From the NCBI GenBank assembly GCA_964530695.1, contig CAZGYQ010000101.1, forward strand, positions 1 to 10,074: a stretch of 10,074 bases of DNA. Direction: 5' to 3'. The notes beneath the pieces are model-generated. The model searched no databases. It worked only from the letters and a program-made list of their open reading frames with translations, and was not told the DNA's origin. This stretch comes from VFBF01 sp964530695. Its GTDB lineage: Bacteria > Pseudomonadota > Alphaproteobacteria > Caulobacterales > Aquidulcibacteraceae. This document shows, one piece after another, positions 5,527-10,074 of this stretch. Every line of letters begins with the position of its first letter. The stretch's first letter is position 1. The position numbers and the translations under genes are program-made.

Positions 5527-7157
5527 TCCGCGTCGTTGGCCGGCTCAGGCGCATCCTGCGCCGCATAGATGCTCGCGCGATAGGGCAGCTTCACATAGGC
5601 GAACGTGCCGAGCGTCGGTTCGCTGAGAATCTTGAGGCTGGCGCGATGGCGCTGGACGACCTGGCTGACGATACGCAGGCCGAGGCCAATGCCATGGCTT
5701 CCCTGCAGGTCGTGGGCGTGTGCAACCAGCCCCCCGTCAAGCACATCCTGTATCCTGGCGAGGTGGTCCGGCGCGAAGCCGGAGCCGAAGTCCCACACGC
5801 AGATCTCGACCTGGCCATCATGCGCCTTGCGCACGTCGATGCCGACATCCTTGTCGTCGGGCGTGTTCTCGAGCGCATTGACGATGAGGTGCATGAGCGA
5901 GCGTTTGAGCGCGCGTTCGTCGCAGACCAGGTCTCCGATCTCCTCATAGATGTTGACCTGCAGATTCGCGGTCCGGCGTTTGCCGAAGCGCGCCGCGGCG
6001 GCCTTGGCGCTCCATTCCACGATCGAGCGCAGGTTAGCGAAGGCGAACCGGTATTCGTAAGATTGGGAGTCGATGGTCGAGATGTCGGCGATGTCGCTCA
6101 CGGTTTCAAGGACGCGCACGGCGTGCGAGGCGATCTCGGCACGGCGTTCATCGTTCGCGGAAGCCCCGGAGCCGAGATAGGCGACCACTTCCTCCATCGG
6201 CGCGCGCAAGGTAACGCCGACCTGCTCGATGAATGCGGACTTCGCGCGACTGGCCTCTTCCGCGCTGAGACGGGCGGCCTGGATCTGGTCCTCGCGCTGC
6301 TTGAGGTCGGTGATGTCCGTGTGCACGCTGACAAAGCCGCCGCGGCTCGTGGGCAGCAGTTTCGAGACGACCCAACGGCCCGCATCGACGGCGCGAACGC
6401 TGCCCTCGGCGCTGTCGCCGGCGACAACGCGAACATCGGGAAACCATTCGTTGAAACGGGTGTTGGCGGCGATCAGTCTCATGCCGGCGTCGAAGTGCCC
6501 GATGGCGTCGCTGGTGGCCTCGATCGCGTCCGCGAGGTCGGCCTGCACGCCGCGCATGGCGCCGGCAGAGCGGATCAGATCGATCATGTGGCGATGGCTG
6601 CGTTCTGCGCCCTTGATGAGCGCAAAACAGAGCACGGCGAGCAGCGAGAGGATCACCCAGTGGATCGGCTGGCCTTCCCACGCGAGGCGCAGGCAGAGCG
6701 GCGTGAGGATCGAAATCAGCATCGCGCGCGAGACGGTTGGTATCGGCGCTAGGAGACTGACGACGCCGGCGGCCATCCCGCCAAGCACGACGGTCACGAT
6801 GGTCTGCGAAAAGAAATCGCCGGACCGCCAGAAAAACAGGGCCGTCAGCCCCCACAGGAGACCGATGACGGCCGAGGAAATTTCCGCGCGACGCAATCCC
6901 TTGCCGGAGACGGTGATCGGCACGGGTCGGTTGCGCAGGTTGAGCCACGACATGATCTGCAGCGCGGAGCTGGCGATCATTGTCGCGAGCCACACGCCGG
7001 CGAACAGCGCGTTGGGACCAAACAGGAAGAGCGAGGAGACGAGAAGCGCGTTGAGCGCGTTCACGATCGCCATGACAGGCAGCTGCTGCGTAAGCAGGAG
7101 CGTCTGCTGTCGCCTCAGTTCGGCATGAAGGGTCTCTTCGTCGTCCGCCGCGTTCAT
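5481..7157 (-). CDS. Membrane PAS-domain histidine kinase homologue lacking the phospho-acceptor histidine
   Basis: With the ATG at 7157 the protein has 558 residues (a GTG at 7172 would add five). About six membrane helices span residues 25-182. A short PAS_7-like domain (about 207-286: AIEATSDAIGHFD to SVHTDITDLKQRE) and a linker coiled coil (287-306) follow. The DHp-like segment is KSAFIEQVGVTLRAPMEEVV (306-325); aligned with the usual SHELRTPL, Val315 (codon at 6213-6215) replaces the catalytic His. The ATPase domain looks whole: N box HLIVNALENT with Asn427, G1 DFGSG (456-460), G2 GSHGIGLGL (486-494). So ATP binding is likely but His autophosphorylation is not. The PAS domain looks shortened. 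No response regulator is adjacent. The last 46 bases overlap the thioesterase gene tail to tail. A DivL-like signalling role is plausible; it could also be a decaying kinase. Confidence 0.9.
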   Translation of the reverse strand: MNAADDEETLHAELRRQQTLLLTQQLPVMAIVNALNALLVSSLFLFGPNALFAGVWLATMIASSALQIMSWLNLRNRPVPITVSGKGLRRAEISSAVIGLLWGLTALFFWRSGDFFSQTIVTVVLGGMAAGVVSLLAPIPTVSRAMLISILTPLCLRLAWEGQPIHWVILSLLAVLCFALIKGAERSHRHMIDLIRSAGAMRGVQADLADAIEATSDAIGHFDAGMRLIAANTRFNEWFPDVRVVAGDSAEGSVRAVDAGRWVVSKLLPTSRGGFVSVHTDITDLKQREDQIQAARLSAEEASRAKSAFIEQVGVTLRAPMEEVVAYLGSGASANDERRAEIASHAVRVLETVSDIADISTIDSQSYEYRFAFANLRSIVEWSAKAAAARFGKRRTANLQVNIYEEIGDLVCDERALKRSLMHLIVNALENTPDDKDVGIDVRKAHDGQVEICVWDFGSGFAPDHLARIQDVLDGGLVAHAHDLQGSHGIGLGLRIVSQVVQRHRASLKILSEPTLGTFAYVKLPYRASIYAAQDAPEPANDADQSEPRLDLASAASA

Positions 7158-7323
7158 GACCTGTCCGTACACCCCTTTCTGGGATGTGATGTGCTTCGGC
7201 TGGTGGGGGCCGAACGCCGACGTTACCTACGGTGACCTAAAATTTGGTGACTTTGCGCGCGGCCACAACGCTTTTGTCAGGGAGTGATTCGACAGGGTAA
7301 ACAGCGCGTTAGGGAGAGGCCCT
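7158..7323. promoter_or_regulatory. Leader of the sensor-kinase homologue gene
   Basis: This 166-base gap between the PHA synthase stop and the kinase start contains a relatively AT-rich patch, a direct repeat GGTGAC at 7231-7236 and 7246-7251 (15-base period) and a six-base-pair inverted repeat TTCGGC/GCCGAA at 7195-7214. No U-tract terminator was found for the PHA synthase gene. The promoter of the kinase gene is probably here, but no -35/-10 pair is convincing. Confidence 0.35.
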
Positions 7324-9156
7324 CTATGTCTCGAGCACATACGCGCCAGGCGCCGCGCCAAGGCCTTGCCTGGGCGTCGGCGGAGGCGCGACGCGATCAC
7401 GCGAACCATGGGCGTCGAGCCAGGCGATCCATGAGGGCCACCAGGAGCCGTTGCGCCGCGCGCACTGGCGCACCCATTCGTCGGGGTCTTCGTAGTCGGT
7501 CGTCGAGCCGATGACATTGAGCCAGTGATAGGCGCCCGGCTTGCCCGGCGGCGTGACGATGCCGGCGTTGTGGCCGCCGCCGGTGAGCGCAAACGTCGTC
7601 TGCGCGCCGACAAACAGCGCCGTCTTGTGCACCGACCGCCACGGCGCGATGTGGTCGCGCTCTGCGCCGACCGCGAAGACCGGCATGGTGATGTCCTTCA
7701 GGTAGACGCCGCGTCCGCCGGCCTCAAGCAGTCCGTCCGCAAGGCGGTTTTCCATGAACAGCTCGCGCAGGTATTCCGAATGCATGCGCGCGGGCATGCG
7801 GGTGGGATCTGCGAGCCAGAATTCGAGATCGGCGCCGTCGTGGCGCTGGCCGAGCATGTAACGCTCCACGAGCCGCGCCCACACCATCTCGTTGGCGCGC
7901 AGGACGTAGAAGGCGCTGCTCATCTGGCGCGCATCGAGATAGCCCTGGCGGGTCATGATGTCTTCGAGGGCTGCAATCTGACTTTCGCCGATGAACATCA
8001 TCAGCTCGCCCGCCTCGCTGAAGTCGGTCTGCGCGGCAAGCAGCGTGAGCGTGGCGAGGCGCTCGTCGCCGTCGCGCGCCATCGCGGCGGCGGCGGTCGC
8101 GAGCACGGTGCCGCCGAGGCAATACCCGGTGGCGTGGATTCTCTCGCCGGGAACGATCGCCGAGACCTCGTCGATCGCCGCCATCACGCCGCTGACGCGA
8201 TAGTCTTCGAACGAGATGTCGCGCATGTCGGCGTCGGGATTTTTCCACGATACGCAAAAGACCGTGAAGCCCTGGTCCACGAGATAGCGGACGAGAGAAT
8301 CCCCGGGCGTCAGATCGAGGATGTAGTATTTCATTATCCATGCGGGCACGAGCAGGATCGGTTCGCGCCGCACCTGCGCCGTGGTCGGCGCGTACCGGAT
8401 GAGTTCCATCAGTGCGTTGCGAAACACCACCTCGCCGGGTGTTGTCGCGATCGTCTCGCCGAGTTTGAATTTGTCGAGATCGGCAAGCTTCTCGCCGCGA
8501 GCGATCCGGGTGAGATCATCGAGGAATATCCGCGCGCCCTCGGCGAAGTTGCGGCCGCCCGAACGTATGGCGGCGTTCCAGACGACGGGATTGGTCAACG
8601 GAAAGTTGACGGGCGCGGCGGCGTTGAGCGCTTGCCTGACAATGAAGTCCATGCGGCGCGCATGATGTTCGCGCATGCCCCGCAATGGATGGGAGGCGTC
8701 GCGCCACCAGGCTTCGCGCGCGAGGTGGGCCTGCGCCAGCGCGTCGAAGGGCGGGGTGTTCCAAGCCGCGTCGCGGAAGCGCCGGTCTCCAGGCTCGGCC
8801 TCGAAGGGCGCGTTGAGCGCCCGTTCCGGATGGGGATCGACGGCGTAGACTGCGGCGGCCTGCGCCTTCTTCCAGGCGTCGCCCGCCATTGCGGCGGCGC
8901 GCCACGGCGAAATGGCGAGGTGGAAGGACCAGTCCGCCCACGCTTGCAGGCCCGCATAGGGCGAGACGCCGTTGGTGAGCGGGGAGAGCGCCGCGCGCAT
9001 GGCGCTGTCGCGTGCGTCGGCGACCGCGTAGGCTGTTGGCGTGGAGCCGGCGGCGTCTGGTCCGGGCGCGACCATCATCTGCGCGGCCGGAGTGCGCATC
9101 GCTGGAAGCGTGACGGTGGAGCCGTCGTTACAGGGATGCAAGGCGGCCTCGTTCAT
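7324..9156 (-). CDS. phaC: Poly(3-hydroxyalkanoate) synthase family protein (class I-like PhaC)
   Basis: The 610-residue protein matches PhaC in length and layout. It has a variable N-terminus, the PhaC N-terminal domain (about 120-265, with FPLTNPVVWNAAIRSGGRNF), then the alpha/beta hydrolase core: REPILLVPAWIMKYYILDL (264-282), TVFCVSWKNPD, the nucleophile elbow GYCLGG with Cys346, the acid at ERDHIAPW (Asp501) and His529 in GGGHNAGIV. The Asp-His spacing of 28 equals that of characterised class I synthases. PhaC polymerises hydroxyacyl-CoA into cytoplasmic polyester granules. The His segment reads GHN rather than the common GHI, pointing to a divergent subgroup whose polymerase activity may be unproven. 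The ATG at 9156 has a strong Shine-Dalgarno, AGGAG, seven bases upstream. No phaR, phaA, phaB or phaZ lies nearby. The C-terminal tail after about 585 is Pro/Gly-rich. Confidence 0.9.
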   Translation of the reverse strand: MNEAALHPCNDGSTVTLPAMRTPAAQMMVAPGPDAAGSTPTAYAVADARDSAMRAALSPLTNGVSPYAGLQAWADWSFHLAISPWRAAAMAGDAWKKAQAAAVYAVDPHPERALNAPFEAEPGDRRFRDAAWNTPPFDALAQAHLAREAWWRDASHPLRGMREHHARRMDFIVRQALNAAAPVNFPLTNPVVWNAAIRSGGRNFAEGARIFLDDLTRIARGEKLADLDKFKLGETIATTPGEVVFRNALMELIRYAPTTAQVRREPILLVPAWIMKYYILDLTPGDSLVRYLVDQGFTVFCVSWKNPDADMRDISFEDYRVSGVMAAIDEVSAIVPGERIHATGYCLGGTVLATAAAAMARDGDERLATLTLLAAQTDFSEAGELMMFIGESQIAALEDIMTRQGYLDARQMSSAFYVLRANEMVWARLVERYMLGQRHDGADLEFWLADPTRMPARMHSEYLRELFMENRLADGLLEAGGRGVYLKDITMPVFAVGAERDHIAPWRSVHKTALFVGAQTTFALTGGGHNAGIVTPPGKPGAYHWLNVIGSTTDYEDPDEWVRQCARRNGSWWPSWIAWLDAHGSRDRVAPPPTPRQGLGAAPGAYVLET

Positions 9157-9188
9157 GAGCCCTCTCCTGACTGATATTCCTCAAGATC

Positions 9189-9203
9189 GCGTTGATGCAA
9201 CGC
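9189..9203 (-). promoter_or_regulatory. Small hairpin upstream of the PHA synthase gene
   Basis: GCGTTG (9189-9194) and CAACGC (9198-9203) form a perfect six-base inverted repeat around three bases, 33-47 bases before the phaC ATG on the minus strand. It overlaps the most likely promoter region (TTGCAT, 18 bases, TATCAG, a weak match). It could be an operator half-site pair or part of the leader RNA. The function is not established. Confidence 0.3.
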
Positions 9204-9251
9204 AAGCGGCGCCAGAGTCGGCGGACTCTCGCGTGCACCAGACACCGTAGT

Positions 9252-9269
9252 GCGCGTCTGAAGACGCGC
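9252..9269 (-). terminator. Hairpin downstream of the right-end gene, possible terminator
   Basis: GCGCGTC (9252-9258) and GACGCGC (9263-9269) form a perfect seven-pair GC-rich stem with a four-base loop, about 20 bases past the stop codon of the leftward hypothetical gene. No U-run follows on either strand, so a terminator role rests on position and stem strength only. Confidence 0.4.
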
Positions 9270-9289
9270 GGTCCCTTCGACGGCGCCTG

Positions 9290-9796
9290 TCATGAGGTGT
9301 CCGGAGCGTGGGCGCCCTCGCCCACGTCCGCTGTCGACAGGTTTGCGGCGGCGGGGGCGGCGCCGCTCCGGGTGAGAACCAGTCTTCCTGTCACAGTGGA
9401 TTTCGGCACGCGGGCCATGGCGCGATCGACGACCTTGTCGAGATCATCCAGAGCGCTTCGCATCGCCGCGAAACTCTTCAGCGCGATCCCGCGCGTGTAG
9501 AGCCGCACCATGTCGAGGCGCTTGCTTGCATACCGGAATCCGCGCGGCGTCGACGGCGGACGCATCCAGCGTCGACGTCGATCCTGCTTTTTGAATCGCA
9601 TCCGCTGGCACATCATCATGAAGATGAGCTGGCGCAGTTCCCGCCGTGCTTCGATGCGCATTTCTCTTAGCGCGATACGCCCTTCGCTAAACCCGATCGC
9701 CTCCACCAGCCAGACAGCGATCTCCAGCAGCCAGAGCTTCAGACTCTGGGCGTGCGCTTGAAGATCGGTGCGTGTGATGGGGGAAAAGATCTGCAT
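9290..9796 (-). CDS. Hypothetical basic protein, 168 residues
   Basis: I do not recognise a family. The N-terminal part has one hydrophobic or amphipathic helix (LKLWLLEIAVWLVEAIGF, 19-36), then a strongly basic helical part (REMRIEARRELRQLIFMMM, followed by CQRMRFKKQDRRRRWMRP), the phrase RPPSTPRGFRYASKRLD (79-95), a helix (ALKSFAAMRSALDDLDKVVD) and an Ala/Ser-rich tail without clear structure. The design suggests a membrane-associated or nucleic-acid-binding protein, but this is inference. The ATG at 9796 is preferred; the open frame extends upstream to 9985 through palindromic repeats and is unlikely to be coding there. A hairpin sits immediately before the start. The gene is alone, with its own leader. 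Confidence 0.65.
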   Translation of the reverse strand: MQIFSPITRTDLQAHAQSLKLWLLEIAVWLVEAIGFSEGRIALREMRIEARRELRQLIFMMMCQRMRFKKQDRRRRWMRPPSTPRGFRYASKRLDMVRLYTRGIALKSFAAMRSALDDLDKVVDRAMARVPKSTVTGRLVLTRSGAAPAAANLSTADVGEGAHAPDTS

Positions 9797-9797
9797 G

Positions 9798-9824
9798 GCT
9801 CCGTCGCCTTGTGAATGACGGAGC
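9798..9824 (-). promoter_or_regulatory. Perfect 8-bp hairpin abutting the start codon
   Basis: In the mRNA sense, GCTCCGTC and GACGGAGC pair perfectly around an 11-base loop containing ACAAGGC, and the stem ends one base before the ATG at 9796. The AAGG in the loop is the only Shine-Dalgarno-like stretch, about ten bases from the ATG when the stem is open. This arrangement could control translation of the downstream gene, or serve as a DNA operator. Confidence 0.5.
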
Positions 9825-9879
9825 GATGATCCCACGGGCCGGAACCCGGTCGGATAGATTTGTTTCAGTCCCACACATT

Positions 9880-9924
9880 TCACCCGTTCCCGGAGCGTCG
9901 CAGCGCGGCGAGTCCGGGAGCCAT
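9880..9924 (+). repeat. Palindromic intergenic repeat, copy 1
   Basis: This 45-base unit has outer arms CCGGA and TCCGG (9890-9894 and 9912-9916 region) and a GC-rich centre able to fold as a hairpin. By direct comparison it matches the reverse complement of 9986-10030 at 38 of 45 positions. The CCGGA...TCCGGG(N)CCAT layout is like the dispersed palindromic repeats common between genes in alphaproteobacteria. It lies in the leader of the right-end hypothetical gene. Confidence 0.7.
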
Positions 9925-9985
9925 TGTTCCCGCTAGCCGGGTGAAAAGCGTTGGCGCCTAAGGGTTTTCCACGTATCCCGCGCAT

Positions 9986-10030
9986 ATGGACCCCGGACTC
10001 GCCGTGCTGCGGCGATCCGGGGACAGGTGA
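9986..10030 (-). repeat. Palindromic intergenic repeat, copy 2 (inverted)
   Basis: This is the inverted partner of the 9880-9924 repeat, with 61 bases between them. Internal arms CGCCG and CGGCG allow a hairpin on its own, and the two copies together can form one long cruciform. Similarity continues outward: GGATAGATT, seven free bases and GTCCCACA occur beyond copy 1 (9852-9875) and, inverted, beyond copy 2 (10049-10072). Copy 2 has 14 additional bases between these boxes and the palindrome. Confidence 0.7.
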
Positions 10031-10074
10031 GATCTATCCCCGCAATTCTGTGGGACCGCGCGGAATCTATCCCC
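10031..10074. repeat. Short direct repeat ATCTATCCCC at the window edge
   Basis: ATCTATCCCC occurs at 10032-10041 and again at 10065-10074, 33 bases apart, and a reverse-complement relative (GGATAGAT) lies at 9852-9859. The last copy stops exactly at the window end, so more copies could follow. Confidence 0.55.

Noticed and set aside
5646..6752. 368-residue plus-strand open frame opposite the kinase homologue
   Set aside because: Its Asp/Gly/Val-rich translation mirrors the kinase gene; the kinase N and G boxes decide the strand.
7231..7251. GGTGAC direct repeat before the kinase homologue
   Set aside because: Only six bases long; possible operator but not distinguishable from chance, so kept only as a leader note.
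7525..9174. 549-residue plus-strand open frame opposite phaC
   Set aside because: The opposite strand has full PhaC motifs and a strong ribosome site; this frame has no recognisable motif and reflects codon bias.
9797..9985. N-terminal extension of the right-end hypothetical protein
   Set aside because: It would run through palindromic repeats and the start-codon hairpin; the sequence there looks like leader RNA, not protein.
9995..10074. CRISPR-like array at the right edge
   Set aside because: Only two short ATCTATCCCC copies and inverted palindromes; no regular spacer pattern and no cas gene.

Overview
The window is GC-rich chromosomal DNA. Its gene content suggests an alphaproteobacterium, perhaps from the Caulobacterales or Hyphomonadaceae; this is inference from protein style, not a database match. 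Clues are a PraR-type XRE regulator, a class I-like PHA synthase, a HisN-type phosphatase, a THEM6-like thioesterase, and palindromic intergenic repeats with CCGGA/TCCGG arms. No rRNA, tRNA, CRISPR array, transposase or phage gene was seen.

Left part (1-2333): a redox-response divergon. soxR and, 41-56 bases downstream, a histidinol-phosphatase-like gene (hisN) read leftward. A VOC/glyoxalase-fold gene and a six-helix membrane protein gene read rightward. Between them lies a good match to a SoxR operator, set inside a 19-base -35/-10 spacer as SoxR-activated promoters require. The rightward pair is therefore the likely SoxR target.

Middle (2311-5526): an unrecognised 170-residue protein overlaps the membrane gene tail to tail. 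Next comes a small XRE regulator with a hairpin after its stop. A 422-base non-coding gap separates it from a divergent two-gene unit: an FAD-dependent amine-oxidase-like protein coupled by an ATGA overlap to a hot-dog thioesterase. The pair suggests a reaction on an acyl or lipid substrate, but no substrate can be read from the sequence.

Right part (5481-10074, all leftward): a membrane PAS sensor-kinase-like protein with an intact ATP-binding domain has valine where the phospho-acceptor histidine should be. A PHA synthase-family protein with a complete Cys-Asp-His triad follows. The last gene is an unrecognised basic 168-residue protein with an unusual leader: a perfect 8-bp hairpin ends one base before its start codon, and beyond it two 45-base palindromic repeats lie head to head and run to the window edge.

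Most worth a second look are the pseudo-histidine-kinase, the SoxR/VOC divergon, the flavoprotein-thioesterase pair and the structured leader at the right end.
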